DNA from: Hasllibacter halocynthiae
Lineage (GTDB): Bacteria; Pseudomonadota; Alphaproteobacteria; Rhodobacterales; Rhodobacteraceae
Assembly: GCF_003003095.1 (NCBI RefSeq)
Contig: NZ_PVTT01000001.1
Coordinates: 434,001-498,000 of the forward strand
Direction of reading: 5' to 3'
Length of the DNA stretch: 64,000 nucleotides
This document shows, piece by piece, positions 53,656 through 62,936 of this stretch. Within the stretch, counting starts at the first letter, position 1; each line of letters starts with the position of its first letter. The notes beneath the pieces are model-generated. The model searched no databases and was not told the origin of the DNA. It worked only from the letters and a program-made list of their open reading frames with translations. Made by a program: the position numbers and the translations under genes.

Positions 53656-54096
53656 ATGGCATCGAAGCACCTGACGATCCTCGCCGCCGCCCTGGCCTTC
53701 GCCGGCTGCACGCCGATCGTCAGCGAACACGGCTACATCCCCCCAGCGCAGGAGCTGGCGCGCCTGCAGATCGGGGTAGACACCCGCGACACGGTGGCCG
53801 AGGCCGTCGGCCGCCCCTCCACTTCCGGGGTCACGGAGGGCGACTGGTACTACGTCGCCTCCACCCGCCGGACCTTCGGGCCCTTCGCTCCCCGCATCAC
53901 CGCGCGGGAGGTGGTCGCGATCACCTACGACGACGCCGGCCGCCTCGCGAACGTCGAGCGGTTCGGGCTTCGCGAAGGGCGGGTCGTGGCCCTCTCGCGT
54001 CGCGTCACGCAGAGCACCGTGCGCCGGCCCGGCTTCCTGAGCCAGCTCCTGACCAGCGTCGGCCGCCTGCAGGCCGGCGACTTCCTCGCCGACTAG
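53656..54096 (+). CDS. bamE: Outer membrane assembly lipoprotein BamE
   Basis: A 146-residue lipoprotein of the SmpA/OmlA family and part of the beta-barrel assembly complex. The lipobox is LAFAGC with Cys18. The core reads RLQIGVDTRDTVAEAVGRPS and DWYYVASTRRTFGPFAPRI. It is two bases from the convergent msrB stop, with no room for an intergenic terminator. Confidence 0.92.
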   Translation: MASKHLTILAAALAFAGCTPIVSEHGYIPPAQELARLQIGVDTRDTVAEAVGRPSTSGVTEGDWYYVASTRRTFGPFAPRITAREVVAITYDDAGRLANVERFGLREGRVVALSRRVTQSTVRRPGFLSQLLTSVGRLQAGDFLAD

Positions 54097-54098
54097 CC

Positions 54099-54506
54099 TC
54101 AAGCGTCGCCGCCCGGCGGGCTTGGCTCGAAGTCTAGGGCGACGCCGTTGATGCAGTAGCGCAGGCCCGTGGGCTTCGGCCCGTCGGGGAACACGTGCCC
54201 GAGATGCCCCTCGCACCGCTCGCAGTGAACCTCCGTCCGGCGCATGAACCACGATCGGTCCTCGCTCTCGCCGACGTTCTCCTCGTTGATCGGCTGGTAG
54301 AAGCTGGGCCAGCCGGTGCCGCTGTCGAACTTCGTGGCCTGCTCGAAGAGCGGCAGCCCGCACGCCTTGCAGACATAGACCCCAGGCTCCTTCGGGAAGT
54401 CCTCATGGGTGCCGGCACGCTCGGTGCCGTGCTTGCGCAGGACCTTGTAGGCCTCCGGCGACAGCTCGGCGCGCCACTCCTCGTCCGTCTTGGTAACCTT
54501 TTCCAT
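54099..54506 (-). CDS. msrB: Peptide-methionine (R)-S-oxide reductase
   Basis: A 135-residue repair enzyme for methionine R-sulfoxide. The zinc pairs are CKAC and CERC, the substrate region TKFDSGTGWPSFYQPI, and the catalytic Cys is in GLRYCINGVALDF. ATG 54506 gives the usual MEKVTKTDEEW start. It is convergent with bamE and divergent from olsB. Confidence 0.96.
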   Translation of the reverse strand: MEKVTKTDEEWRAELSPEAYKVLRKHGTERAGTHEDFPKEPGVYVCKACGLPLFEQATKFDSGTGWPSFYQPINEENVGESEDRSWFMRRTEVHCERCEGHLGHVFPDGPKPTGLRYCINGVALDFEPSPPGGDA

Positions 54507-54611
54507 GATCGACCGCCTTCCTTGCTTGACCGTTGATCGCCCGTAGTGCGGGTGCATCCTCGGGATATCTAGGAATCGCGCCGCCCGGTTCCAAAGGGTG
54601 GGAGGAGATCG

Positions 54612-55310
54612 ATGCGCTACCGCGTGCGTCATGCCGAGACGGAAGCCGACCTCGCGCTCGCGCTCGGGCTGCGTGCCGCGCGATTCCGCGCCGGCGGCGA
54701 CGATCGGGACCGCTTCGACGGCATCTGCACCCATGTCCTGATCGACGACGCGGAGGGGCCGGCCTGCACCTTCCGCCTCCTTCCGCTGGCCGACGGGGGC
54801 GAGGTCGGACGCTCCTACGCGGCGCAGCACTACGACCTGAAGGCGCTCGAGCGCTTCGACGCCCCCATGCTGGAACTCGGCCGGTTCTGCACCCGCGGGG
54901 GCGAGGCGAACGCCGACCTGCTGCGCGTCGCCTGGGGCGAGCTGGCGCGGATCGTGGACGAGACGGGGGCAGGGATGCTGTTCGGCTGCTCGTCCTTCGC
55001 CGGCACGGAGGCCGCGGCCCATGCCGACGCGCTCGCCCTCCTGGCCGAGCGGCACCAGGCGCCCGCCCGTTGGCGCCCGCTGCGGCGCGCGACGGAGGTG
55101 CTGCGCCTGCCACGCCGCAAGCCGGACCCGCGCAGCGCGATGAAGGCGATGCCGCCGCTCCTGCGGACCTATACCGCGATGGGGGGCTGGGTGTCGGACC
55201 ATGCGGTCGTCGATCGCGACCTCGGGACGCTCCACGTCTTCACCGGGCTCGAGATCGGCAGCATCCCGCCCGCCCGCGCCCGCGCCCTGAGGGGGCTGGC
55301 GATGTCCTGA
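54612..55310 (+). CDS. olsB: OlsB-like ornithine-acyl-ACP N-acyltransferase
   Basis: A 232-residue GNAT-like N-acyltransferase that acylates ornithine as the first step of phosphorus-free ornithine lipids. It starts with RYRVRHAETEADLALALGLR and ends with LLRTYTAMGGWVSDHAVVDR, then DLGTLHVFTGLE, a highly typical OlsB tail. No olsA acyltransferase gene is adjacent. ATG 54612 has GGGAGGAG upstream. It is convergent with pgk. Confidence 0.88.
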   Translation: MRYRVRHAETEADLALALGLRAARFRAGGDDRDRFDGICTHVLIDDAEGPACTFRLLPLADGGEVGRSYAAQHYDLKALERFDAPMLELGRFCTRGGEANADLLRVAWGELARIVDETGAGMLFGCSSFAGTEAAAHADALALLAERHQAPARWRPLRRATEVLRLPRRKPDPRSAMKAMPPLLRTYTAMGGWVSDHAVVDRDLGTLHVFTGLEIGSIPPARARALRGLAMS

Positions 55311-55326
55311 AGGGGCTCGCCCCGGG

Positions 55327-55340
55327 GCCGGACGTCCGGC
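55327..55340. terminator. 14-base perfect palindrome between olsB and pgk
   Basis: GCCGGACGTCCGGC is a perfect inverted repeat with no loop, located between the two converging stops, so it may form a small bidirectional terminator or cruciform. It could also be a chance palindrome in GC-rich DNA. Confidence 0.25.
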
Positions 55341-55347
55341 GCGGCGC

Positions 55348-56526
55348 CTAGTCCGCCAGGGCCGCGATGCCGGGCAGGGCCTTGCCTTCCATCCATTCGA
55401 GGAAGGCGCCCCCGGCCGTCGAGACGTAGGTCAGATCATCCGTCACGCCCGCCTTGGCCAGCGCGGCCACCGTGTCGCCGCCGCCCGCGACGGATATCAG
55501 CTCGCCGTCCCTGGTGCGATGCGCGACGTGCTCGGCCACGGCGAGGGTGCCCGCGTCGAACGGCTCCAGCTCGAAGGCGCCGAGGGGGCCGTTCCAAATC
55601 ACCGTGCTCGCGTCCTCGATCGCTTGGCCGATGTGGAAGACGCTGTCGGGGCCGGCATCGAGGATCATCGCGTCCGCGGGGACGTTTTCGGCCATCACGA
55701 CGTCGTTCTCGGCATCCGCCTCGAACTTCCACGCCACCACCACGTCGCGGGGCAGAAGGAGGGTGCATCCCTTCTCCTCCGCCTTGCGAACGATCTCGCG
55801 GGCGGTGTCGGCCATGTCGTGCTCGGCCAGCGACTTGCCGATGTCGATCCCTTGCGCAGCGAGGAACGTGTTGGCCATCCCGCCGCCGATGACGATGGAG
55901 TCCACCCGGTCGATCAGGTTCCGAAGCACGGCGAGCTTCGTGCTGACCTTCGCGCCGCCGACGATCGCCAGTACGGGCCGCTTGGCACGGCCCAAGACGG
56001 ATTCCAGCGCGTTCAACTCGGCCTCCATCAGCCGGCCGGCGGCGGCCGGAAGCATCCGCGCCAAGGCGTGGGTCGAGCTGTGCGCGCGGTGCGCGGCGGA
56101 GAAGGCGTCGTTCACGTAGACGTCGCCGATCGCGGACAGGCGGCGCGCGAAGCCCTCGTCGTCCTGCTCCTCGCCGGGATCGAACCGCAGGTTCTCGAGC
56201 AGCAGGACGTCGCCCGGCTTCATCGACCCGGCGGCCGCCGAATAGTCGCCATCGGCGAACGCGACCTTCTGGCCGAGGGCGTCCTCCAGCGCGGGAACGA
56301 TCTGGCGCAGCGAGAGCTCGGGCCGGACCTCGCCCTTCGGGCGGCCGAGATGCGCCAGCAGCACCGGCATCCCCCCCCTGGCCTGGATGTCCTTGACCGT
56401 GGGCACGATCCGCTCGATCCGGGTCGCGTCGGTGACGGCCCCGTCCTTCATCGGAACGTTCAGGTCCACCCGCACGAGCACGCGCTTTCCGTCGATCTCA
56501 AGGTCGTCGAGCGTCTTCCAGGCCAT
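55348..56526 (-). CDS. pgk: Phosphoglycerate kinase
   Basis: A 392-residue glycolytic/gluconeogenic kinase that transfers phosphate between 1,3-bisphosphoglycerate and [17 protein letters not shown] is in the N-domain, [12 protein letters not shown] is the hinge segment, and [14 protein letters not shown] the nucleotide loop. ATG 56526 follows GGAGGGA. It is divergent from the first cyclophilin gene. Confidence 0.98.
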   Translation of the reverse strand: MAWKTLDDLEIDGKRVLVRVDLNVPMKDGAVTDATRIERIVPTVKDIQARGGMPVLLAHLGRPKGEVRPELSLRQIVPALEDALGQKVAFADGDYSAAAGSMKPGDVLLLENLRFDPGEEQDDEGFARRLSAIGDVYVNDAFSAAHRAHSSTHALARMLPAAAGRLMEAELNALESVLGRAKRPVLAIVGGAKVSTKLAVLRNLIDRVDSIVIGGGMANTFLAAQGIDIGKSLAEHDMADTAREIVRKAEEKGCTLLLPRDVVVAWKFEADAENDVVMAENVPADAMILDAGPDSVFHIGQAIEDASTVIWNGPLGAFELEPFDAGTLAVAEHVAHRTRDGELISVAGGGDTVAALAKAGVTDDLTYVSTAGGAFLEWMEGKALPGIAALAD

Positions 56527-56643
56527 CGCGTTCCCTCCGGGCGGTATCGGCGTCCCCCTGCCGGCTTCGGCCCGCCGGACGCAAGGTCTTTCCAACGCAC
56601 GGGTCGGGGCCTAGGTCCGCCGAAAGCGAACAAGGAGGGCCGC

Positions 56644-57141
56644 ATGGCTGCCGATCCCGAAAATACCGTCCTGATGGAGCTGGAGAACGGCACCGTCACC
56701 ATCGAGCTTCTGCCCGACGTCGCGCCCAAGCACGTCGAGCGGATGAAGGCCCTCGTGCGGGAGGGGGCCTACGACGACGTCGTCTTCCACCGCGTGATCG
56801 ACGGTTTCATGGCCCAGACGGGCGACGTGGCGAACGGCAAGAAGGCGTCGCTGAACCTCTCGGCGGCCGGCACGGGCGGCAGCGACATGCCGGATCTTCC
56901 GGCCGAGTTCTCGAAGATCCCGCACGACCGCGGCACGGTCGGCGCCGCCCGGTCGCAGAACCCGGACAGCGCGAACTCGCAGTTCTTCATCAACTTCTCG
57001 GACAATAACTTCCTGAACGGTCAGTACACGGTCTACGGGCGGGTCACGGACGGGATGGCGCACATCGACGCCATCACGCGCGGAGAGCCGCCCCAGGACC
57101 CTGACCGGATCGTCAGCATGAAGGTGGCCGCCGATGCGTAG
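56644..57141 (+). CDS. ppiB: Peptidyl-prolyl cis-trans isomerase, cytoplasmic cyclophilin
   Basis: A 165-residue cyclophilin. The active-site strand FHRVIDGFMAQTGD and the loop QNPDSANSQFFINF are intact. No signal peptide is present, so it folds proteins in the cytoplasm. It overlaps the next gene, a secreted cyclophilin, by eight bases. Confidence 0.95.
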   Translation: MAADPENTVLMELENGTVTIELLPDVAPKHVERMKALVREGAYDDVVFHRVIDGFMAQTGDVANGKKASLNLSAAGTGGSDMPDLPAEFSKIPHDRGTVGAARSQNPDSANSQFFINFSDNNFLNGQYTVYGRVTDGMAHIDAITRGEPPQDPDRIVSMKVAADA

Positions 57142-57673
57142 CGTTCTGATCCTGGCCCTGTCGGCCGCCCCCGCCTTCGCGACCGGCCTCGAGATCGACG
57201 TCGCCGGCGAGGCAAACGGCACGATCGTCGTCGACCTCTTCGACGATGTCGCGCCCCAGCACGTCGAACGGATAACCGAGCTGGCGGAGGAGGGCGCCTA
57301 TGACGGCGTCGCTTTCCACCGGGTCATCGACGGATTCATGGCCCAGACCGGCGACGTCGAATGCGGCGCGCCCGGCGCGACCTGCCCGGCCGGCACCGGC
57401 GGCAGCGACCTGCCGAACGTCCCGGCCGAGTTCTCGGACCTTTCCTTCGAACGGGGCGTGGTCGGCATGGCGCGCACGCAGGACCCGAACAGCGCGAACT
57501 CGCAGTTCTTCATCATGTTCGCCCCGGGCACCTTCCTCGATGGCGAGTACACGGTCGTCGGCGAGGTGACGTCCGGCATGGACGTGGTCGACGATATCAA
57601 GCGCGGCCAAGGCCAGTCGGGCGCGGTCGCGGGCGAGCCCGACCGCATGACCGAGGTTCGCGTCACCGAGTGA
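57134..57673 (+). CDS. Peptidyl-prolyl cis-trans isomerase, exported cyclophilin
   Basis: A 179-residue cyclophilin with a signal peptide (MRSVLILALSAAPAFA) and the catalytic FHRVIDGFMAQTGD shared with its neighbour. Two cysteines occur in ECGAPGATC, possibly a disulphide. It overlaps the upstream cyclophilin by eight bases, so the pair probably arose by duplication, with one copy sent to the periplasm. It is followed by a strong hairpin. Confidence 0.93.
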   Translation: MRSVLILALSAAPAFATGLEIDVAGEANGTIVVDLFDDVAPQHVERITELAEEGAYDGVAFHRVIDGFMAQTGDVECGAPGATCPAGTGGSDLPNVPAEFSDLSFERGVVGMARTQDPNSANSQFFIMFAPGTFLDGEYTVVGEVTSGMDVVDDIKRGQGQSGAVAGEPDRMTEVRVTE

Positions 57674-57683
57674 TGCCCGGCGC

Positions 57684-57713
57684 GGGGGGCGGGCCTGGCA
57701 TGGCCCGCCCCCC
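57684..57713. terminator. Strong GC hairpin between cyclophilin and tyrS
   Basis: A perfect twelve-base stem (57684-57695 with 57702-57713) and a six-base loop. A run of eleven C (57708-57718) begins within the second arm. It sits between two converging stop codons and likely ends both transcripts. Confidence 0.6.
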
Positions 57714-57748
57714 CCCCCGCATCTGGCGCACGCCGGAAGGGGCGGCCC

Positions 57749-59002
57749 TCAGCCCATCCGCACCAGGGCGTGCCGCTTCTTGCCGGCCGACAGCTTCAGC
57801 GGCTCGGCAAAGTCGCGCGCGGTGAACATCCGGCCCGCGTCCTGCAGGGGCGCGTCCGCCGCCTGCGCCCCGCCGCCCGCGATCAGCCGCTTCGCCTCCT
57901 TGCCCGTGGGCGCGAGCCCCGAGCGCACGAGGAGTTGCGCGGCGGAGATGCCGTCCCCCACCTCGTCGGCGGAGAGGGTCAGCGTGGGCAGGTCGCCGCC
58001 CGCGCCGCCCCGCTCGAACACCTCGCGGGCGGTCGCCTCGGCCGTGGCCGCCGCCTCCGGCCCGTGGGCCAGCGCCGTCACCTCGTTGGCCAGCCGCACC
58101 TTGGCCTCGTTGATCTCGGCTCCCTCCAGCGCGCCGAGGCGCTCGCACTCGCCCACGGGAAGCTCCGTGAAGAGCTTCAGGAACCGGCCCACGTCGGCGT
58201 CCAGCGTGTTCCGCCAGAACTGCCAGAACTCGTAGGGGCTCAGCATGTCGGGGTTCAGCCAGACGGCGCCGCCCTGGCTCTTGCCCATCTTGCGGCCGTC
58301 GGCGGTGGTCAGCAGCGGCGTCGTCAGGCCGAACACCTCGCCCCCGTCGACGCGCCGGGTCAGGTCGATCCCGCCCACGATGTTCCCCCACTGGTCGGAC
58401 CCGCCCATCTGGACGCGGCAGCCGTGGCGGCGGTGCAGCTCCAGGAAGTCGTAGGCCTGCAGGATCATGTAGTTGAACTCGAGGAAGCTCAGCGACTGCT
58501 CGCGGTCGAGGCGGGACTTCACCGATTCGAAGGACAGCATCCGGTTGACCGAGAAGTGCCGCCCGACATCCCGCAGGAAGCCCAGGTAGTTCAGCCCGTC
58601 CAGCCATTCGGCGTTGTTCAGCATCAGCGCGCCCGCGGGCCCGTCCCCGTAGTCGAGGTAGCGGTCGAACACCCGCTGCATCGAGGCGATGTTCGCGTCG
58701 ATCGCACCCGCGTCCAGCAGGGGCCGCTCGTCCGAGCGGAAGGAGGGGTCGCCCACCTTCGTCGTGCCGCCGCCCATCAGGGTGATGGGGCGGTTCCCCG
58801 TCCTCTGCCACCAGCGAAGCAGCATCACGTTCAGCAGGTGCCCCACATGCAGCGAGCGCGCCGTCGCGTCGTAGCCGATGTAGGCGGTGACGGGGCCGGC
58901 CAGCAGCGCCTGGTCCAGCGCCTCCATGTCGGTGCAGTCCTGCAGGAAGCCGCGCTGCGACATCACCTGCAGGAATTCGGAGCGGGGCTGGTAGGGGGTC
59001 AT
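57749..59002 (-). CDS. tyrS: Tyrosyl-tRNA synthetase
   Basis: A 417-residue class Ic synthetase. The HIGH motif is HVGH in [11 protein letters not shown], the KMSKS motif is KMGKSQGG, and the tyrosine pocket includes [12 protein letters not shown]. An S4-like RNA-binding tail closes the C-terminus ([13 protein letters not shown]). ATG 59002 lies 46 bases from the divergent anmK start. Confidence 0.96.
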   Translation of the reverse strand: MTPYQPRSEFLQVMSQRGFLQDCTDMEALDQALLAGPVTAYIGYDATARSLHVGHLLNVMLLRWWQRTGNRPITLMGGGTTKVGDPSFRSDERPLLDAGAIDANIASMQRVFDRYLDYGDGPAGALMLNNAEWLDGLNYLGFLRDVGRHFSVNRMLSFESVKSRLDREQSLSFLEFNYMILQAYDFLELHRRHGCRVQMGGSDQWGNIVGGIDLTRRVDGGEVFGLTTPLLTTADGRKMGKSQGGAVWLNPDMLSPYEFWQFWRNTLDADVGRFLKLFTELPVGECERLGALEGAEINEAKVRLANEVTALAHGPEAAATAEATAREVFERGGAGGDLPTLTLSADEVGDGISAAQLLVRSGLAPTGKEAKRLIAGGGAQAADAPLQDAGRMFTARDFAEPLKLSAGKKRHALVRMG

Positions 59003-59048
59003 CGCTTCCGTCCATCCTGGGCGTGTGGAGGCCGCATAGCGGGGGCGC

Positions 59049-60128
59049 ATGGGAAGGAAAAGCGTGGAGGCTGCGGGATGCATGTCCGGCACCTCGCTGG
59101 ACGGGGTGGACGCGGCCGTCCTGGTCACGGACGGCACGCGGATCGAGGGGTTCGGCCCATCCGCCTACCGGGCCTATTCGGGGGCCGAGCGCGCGATGAT
59201 ACGTGCCGCCCTTGGGCGCTGGCCGGGCGAGGACGGGGTGACCGAGGCCGCCGCGGCGGTCGAGGGTGCCCATGCGGGGGTGCTCGCGGATTTGCCGGGC
59301 GATCCCGTGGGCTTCCACGGCCAGACCCTCGCGCACGAGCCGGGCGGGCGCGGCACCCATCAGTGCGGCAGCGGCGCGCGCCTCGCCGCCGCGACGGGCC
59401 GGACGGTGGTCTGGGACTTCCGCTCCGGCGACGTGGAGGCCGGCGGGGAGGGGGCACCCCTGGCGCCGGTCTTCCACCACGCCTGCGCCCGGTGGGCGGG
59501 CCTCGGGACCTGCGCGTTCCTGAACCTCGGGGGGGTCGGCAACCTGACCTTCGTCGGGCCGGGCCCGCCGGAGGAGGCGCTGCTCGCGTTCGACACGGGG
59601 CCCGCCAACGCCCCCCTCGACGACCTGATGGCGGCGCGCGGCCTCGGGGCCTTCGACGAGGGCGGCCGGCTCGCCGCCTCCGGCGCGGTGGCCGAGAGGG
59701 TGATCGAGCGCCTCCTCGCCCGGGGCTACTTCGCGCGGATGCCGCCGAAGTCGCTCGACCGGGACGATTTCCCGGGCCTCGCCGGCGAGGTCGCGGCGCT
59801 GTCGGACGCAGACGCCGCTGCCACGCTGACCGCCGCCGCCGCCGCCTGCGTCGCGAAGGGGCTTGGGCATCTTCCCAGCCCCCCGGACCGCATCCTCGTG
59901 ACGGGCGGCGGGCGCCTCAACCCGGCCATGATGGCCATGATCGCCGACCTCTGCGCGATCCCGGCCGTCCCGGTGGAGGAGGTCGGCCTGGACGGCGACA
60001 TGCTGGAGGCGCAGGCCTTCGCGTTCCTCTCCGTGCGGGTGCTGAACGGCATGCCGATCAGCTTTCCCCGCACCACCGGCGTGCCGGCCGCGATGGCGGG
60101 CGGACGGGTCAGCCGACCCAGCCGCTGA
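59049..60128 (+). CDS. anmK: Anhydro-N-acetylmuramic acid kinase
   Basis: A 359-residue sugar kinase that phosphorylates and opens anhydroMurNAc during cell-wall recycling, feeding the pathway that nagZ (45318) starts. The ATP region is [15 protein letters not shown], the active-site aspartate in [14 protein letters not shown], and the phosphate region [14 protein letters not shown]. Its last 20 bases overlap the convergent exoD gene. Confidence 0.95.
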   Translation: MGRKSVEAAGCMSGTSLDGVDAAVLVTDGTRIEGFGPSAYRAYSGAERAMIRAALGRWPGEDGVTEAAAAVEGAHAGVLADLPGDPVGFHGQTLAHEPGGRGTHQCGSGARLAAATGRTVVWDFRSGDVEAGGEGAPLAPVFHHACARWAGLGTCAFLNLGGVGNLTFVGPGPPEEALLAFDTGPANAPLDDLMAARGLGAFDEGGRLAASGAVAERVIERLLARGYFARMPPKSLDRDDFPGLAGEVAALSDADAAATLTAAAAACVAKGLGHLPSPPDRILVTGGGRLNPAMMAMIADLCAIPAVPVEEVGLDGDMLEAQAFAFLSVRVLNGMPISFPRTTGVPAAMAGGRVSRPSR

Positions 60129-60717
60129 CCTTCTCCGCCAGGAGGGACCACGGCACCACGGTCGCCAGCCCCCACGCCGCCACCGCGGAGGCCGCGAACG
60201 CGCCCAGCATCAGCAGCCCGTCGCGGAAGAGGAAGGCCAGCCCGAACACAAGGATCGCCCCCATCGGGATGGTCGAGGCGAACGGCACCAGCTCGAGCGG
60301 GGGCACGGTGAGGCACAGCGCCAGCACCACCGCCGCGGCGGCCTGCCGCGCGGGCTTGCCGGTCAGGGGCGACAGGCGGCCCCGGAACCATCCGTCGAGG
60401 CGGTCGGCGAGGGGCCGCAGCTTGTCGGTCGCGCCCTGCAGCCTCCTCCCCTCGACGCCGCGGCGGGCCAGCTTGCCCGGAACGTGCGGCTCCTCCCGGC
60501 CGAACGCGATCTGCCCGGCGAAGACCGCGATCACCAGGGCCAGGAATGTGGGCACGCCGGGGATGCCGCCGATGGGGCTGATCTCGATGAGGGGCGGGAC
60601 GATGAGGAAAGGCGCCGTGCCGCGGTGGCCCATCGCCTCCGCCATCTCGCCCACGGTTACCTTGCCGTCATGCGCCGCGTCCCGAAGGTCGTCCAAGATC
60701 TCGTTCACGCTGCTCAT
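60109..60717 (-). CDS. exoD: ExoD family membrane protein
   Basis: A 202-residue protein of the exopolysaccharide-synthesis ExoD family. Hydrophobic segments include [20 protein letters not shown] and [20 protein letters not shown], with the conserved [12 protein letters not shown] between. Its ATG overlaps the cupin stop (ATGA), so the two are coupled. The biochemical role is unknown. Confidence 0.9.
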   Translation of the reverse strand: MSSVNEILDDLRDAAHDGKVTVGEMAEAMGHRGTAPFLIVPPLIEISPIGGIPGVPTFLALVIAVFAGQIAFGREEPHVPGKLARRGVEGRRLQGATDKLRPLADRLDGWFRGRLSPLTGKPARQAAAAVVLALCLTVPPLELVPFASTIPMGAILVFGLAFLFRDGLLMLGAFAASAVAAWGLATVVPWSLLAEKVSGWVG

Positions 60718-61178
60718 GGCGGGCAAACCGCCGGTGCCGCGCCCCGTTCCGGCCCGCCGCGAGGAATGTCGAACCCTTCGGGGGCGAGCTCGAACCCATC
60801 GAAGCGGAAGCCCGGGGAGACCGTGCAGGAGACGAGGGTGAACGCCCCCTCGCTGCGCGCCGCCTGCCAGAATCCGGCGGGAACGACGAGCTGCGGCGAC
60901 TGCCCCCCGAGGACGTCCGGGCCCAGGGCCCGGTCCTCGGCCCGCGCCGCCGTCTCCGCCATCGAGAGCGTGAGCGGCGCGCCCGCGTGGAAGAGCCAGA
61001 TCTCGTCCGCGTCCACCCTGTGCCAGCGCGAGACCTCGCCCGCGCGCAGGAGGAACAGGATCGCCGTTCCGGACGGCCGGCCGTCCCGATCCGGCCCCGC
61101 CCAGGTCTGGCGGTAATGCCCGCCCTCCGGGTGGGGGGCGAGTCGGAGCGATTCGATCAGGCGGTCCGCAAGGGGCAT
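60714..61178 (-). CDS. Cupin, DUF985
   Basis: A 154-residue single-domain cupin. The DUF985 start IESLRLAPHPEGGHYRQTW is followed by a cupin metal-type site (WHRVDADEIWLFHAG) and a C-terminal PGFRFDGFELAPEGF. Function of the family is unsettled. It shares a four-base overlap with exoD and is divergent from the PRC-barrel gene. Confidence 0.9.
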   Translation of the reverse strand: MPLADRLIESLRLAPHPEGGHYRQTWAGPDRDGRPSGTAILFLLRAGEVSRWHRVDADEIWLFHAGAPLTLSMAETAARAEDRALGPDVLGGQSPQLVVPAGFWQAARSEGAFTLVSCTVSPGFRFDGFELAPEGFDIPRGGPERGAAPAVCPP

Positions 61179-61238
61179 GGAACATTCTCCTGGGGCGGCG
61201 GCTTGGACAGACCAATGAAACAACCGGAAGAACGCAAC

Positions 61239-61685
61239 ATGCTCCGCACGATTTCCGCCATTGCCCTCGCCGCCGCGACCGCCGCGCCGCTGGCCGCGCA
61301 GGCCGACATCCTCGACACCGCGGACCTGATCCGCACCCGCGACATCACGGGCGGGCCGGTCTACTCGGTCGCCGATCGCTACGACGAGGACGCGTGGCTC
61401 GACCTCGACGACGACGCCTACTACGGCTACGAGAACTACGGCTACGGCACCGATTTCGACCAGATCGGCGAGATCGAGGACATCGTCCTCGACCGTTCGG
61501 GCCAGATGATCGGCATCGTCGCCGAGGTGGGCGGCTTCCTCGACATCGGCGACAAGCACGTGATGGTGCCGGTGGACGACATCCGCCTGACGGCCGTGGA
61601 CGATGCGAACTACAGCTTCGTCACGCGCCTCTCGGAGGAGCAGCTGGAGGAGCTGCCGTCGGTGGACGAGGGCTTCTTCGACTGA
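61239..61685 (+). CDS. Periplasmic PRC-barrel protein
   Basis: A 148-residue protein with a signal peptide (MLRTISAIALAAATAAPLAA) and one PRC-barrel; the strand AEVGGFLDIGDKHVMVPVDD closely resembles VGGFLGLGEHDVALPLE of the larger protein at 14718-16010. It is Asp/Tyr-rich before the barrel (DDDAYYGYENYGYG). ATG 61239 has GGAAG eight bases upstream; ATG 61215 is possible. A textbook terminator follows. Function unknown. Confidence 0.85.
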   Translation: MLRTISAIALAAATAAPLAAQADILDTADLIRTRDITGGPVYSVADRYDEDAWLDLDDDAYYGYENYGYGTDFDQIGEIEDIVLDRSGQMIGIVAEVGGFLDIGDKHVMVPVDDIRLTAVDDANYSFVTRLSEEQLEELPSVDEGFFD

Positions 61686-61709
61686 TCCCGAAGACAGGCA
61701 CGACGGATG

Positions 61710-61736
61710 GAAGGGGGCCGCTCGGCCCCCTTCTTT
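61710..61736 (+). terminator. Intrinsic terminator of the PRC-barrel gene
   Basis: A perfect ten-base stem (61710-61719 with 61724-61733) and a four-base loop, followed by TTTCGTT. The T-stretch makes this the clearest intrinsic terminator in the window. Confidence 0.85.
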
Positions 61737-62072
61737 CGTTGGGCGAACGGGGTAGGGCAGGGCACCGTGCGCCGGATCAACCTTTTCGCAACCCCCATCC
61801 CCTAACCTCCTTCCCACGTGGCGGGGGAGGCGTGCGGAATGCGGTGGCGAAGCGGCGACATGCCGGGGGCGGCGGGCCCCCGGAGGTGCGGGAGGGCCGC
61901 ACGGTCGCCGGAGCGGGTTCCGGCGGACGGACGGGGTGCGCCTGCCGCCCGGTGGACGACGGCGCGAACGGCACGCGCCCGGGGCCGCCGCGGCCCCTCC
62001 GGCGGGCGGCCGGGCGGCAGGGTCGCGGGCGTATGGCCCGCCGTCCGGGCGACCCTCGGGGCGATCGTCCGA
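61737..62072. other. Gene-free, extremely GC-rich stretch
   Basis: Between the PRC-barrel terminator and the methyltransferase stop, no frame shows family resemblance; the open frames here are Arg/Gly/Pro-rich artefacts. There are several GGCGG/CCGCC-type inverted runs but no clear hairpin with a T-run, no tRNA-like fold and no repeat. It may be decayed coding DNA or hold an unrecognised RNA. Confidence 0.5.
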
Positions 62073-62822
62073 TCAGGAGGGCGCGGGGCGGCCGGCGACC
62101 AGCACGATCTCGGGGCTCTGCGGGGTCCAGGGGCTGCCGTGCCAGTCGCCGTGCACCGCCCGAACGGCGAGGCCGGCGCGGCGGGCGGCTTCCTCGACCT
62201 CCTCGCGCGGGGGGAAGGCGAGGCGGGCGGTCGCGCGCCGTTCGGCGCCGCGCTCGACGAGGACGGTGTCGTAGCGGACGAGGTCGCCCTCCTCCCGGGT
62301 CTCGACCCAGGCCCGCACGCCGGGAAGGGGGCGGTGGCCCGTGTTCGCGGGGGTCCACCCCTCCCACGCCCGGCGAAGGGGGTTGCGCGTGTCGAGGACG
62401 AGCCTGCCGCCCCGCGCGAGGTGCCGGGCCGCCCCTTCGAGCATTGCGGCCCGGTCCTTCGGCGCCAGCAGGCACTGGAAGGCGTGGCCGGTCATGCAGA
62501 TCAGGTCGAAGCGGCGGGGGAGGGCGAGCGCGGCGGCGTCGCCCCGGACCCAGCGCACGCGGTCCCCGCCGGGCCGCGCCCGGGCGACGGCGAGCATGGC
62601 CTCCGCCGGGTCGAGGCCCCACACCTCGCGCGCGCCGGCATCGCCGGCCGCCGCGAGGGAGGCGGCCAGCTCGCCCGTGCCGCAGCCGAGGTCGAGGACG
62701 GAATCCGCGTCCCCGGCGAAGCGGCGGACGAAGGCGAAATCCGCCCGGTCCCGGACCCCCTCGCCGTTCCGCGCGTCGTAGAGGGAGGCGAAGGCGGGGT
62801 CGTGGTAGAGCGGCTCGGGCAT
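62073..62822 (-). CDS. Class I SAM-dependent methyltransferase
   Basis: A 249-residue methyltransferase. The SAM loop is VLDLGCGTGELAASL, motif II is around WGLDPAEAML, and post-motif residues are DLICMTGHAFQCLL. The substrate is unknown; the overall shape fits small-molecule methyltransferases. It follows enolase by about 115 bases, with a hairpin between. Confidence 0.9.
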   Translation of the reverse strand: MPEPLYHDPAFASLYDARNGEGVRDRADFAFVRRFAGDADSVLDLGCGTGELAASLAAAGDAGAREVWGLDPAEAMLAVARARPGGDRVRWVRGDAAALALPRRFDLICMTGHAFQCLLAPKDRAAMLEGAARHLARGGRLVLDTRNPLRRAWEGWTPANTGHRPLPGVRAWVETREEGDLVRYDTVLVERGAERRATARLAFPPREEVEEAARRAGLAVRAVHGDWHGSPWTPQSPEIVLVAGRPAPS

Positions 62823-62902
62823 CGGCGGGACTTTCAGACGGGTCGCGTGACGGCGGCATCCGGCCGGGCAGAGAGGCGGAGCGGGTTCCGTCCGGTGGTG
62901 CG

Positions 62903-62928
62903 GCGGGGCGGCCCGGCGGACGCCCCGC
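62903..62928 (-). terminator. Hairpin after enolase
   Basis: An eight-base stem (62903-62910 with 62921-62928) and a ten-base loop lie just downstream of the eno stop on the minus strand. There is no T-run. Confidence 0.4.
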
Positions 62929-62936
62929 GTGCCCCT

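Noticed and set aside
57770-60841. A 1023-codon plus-strand frame over tyrS and anmK
   Set aside because: Antisense and out-of-frame shadow of tyrS, anmK and exoD in GC-rich DNA, without any domain.
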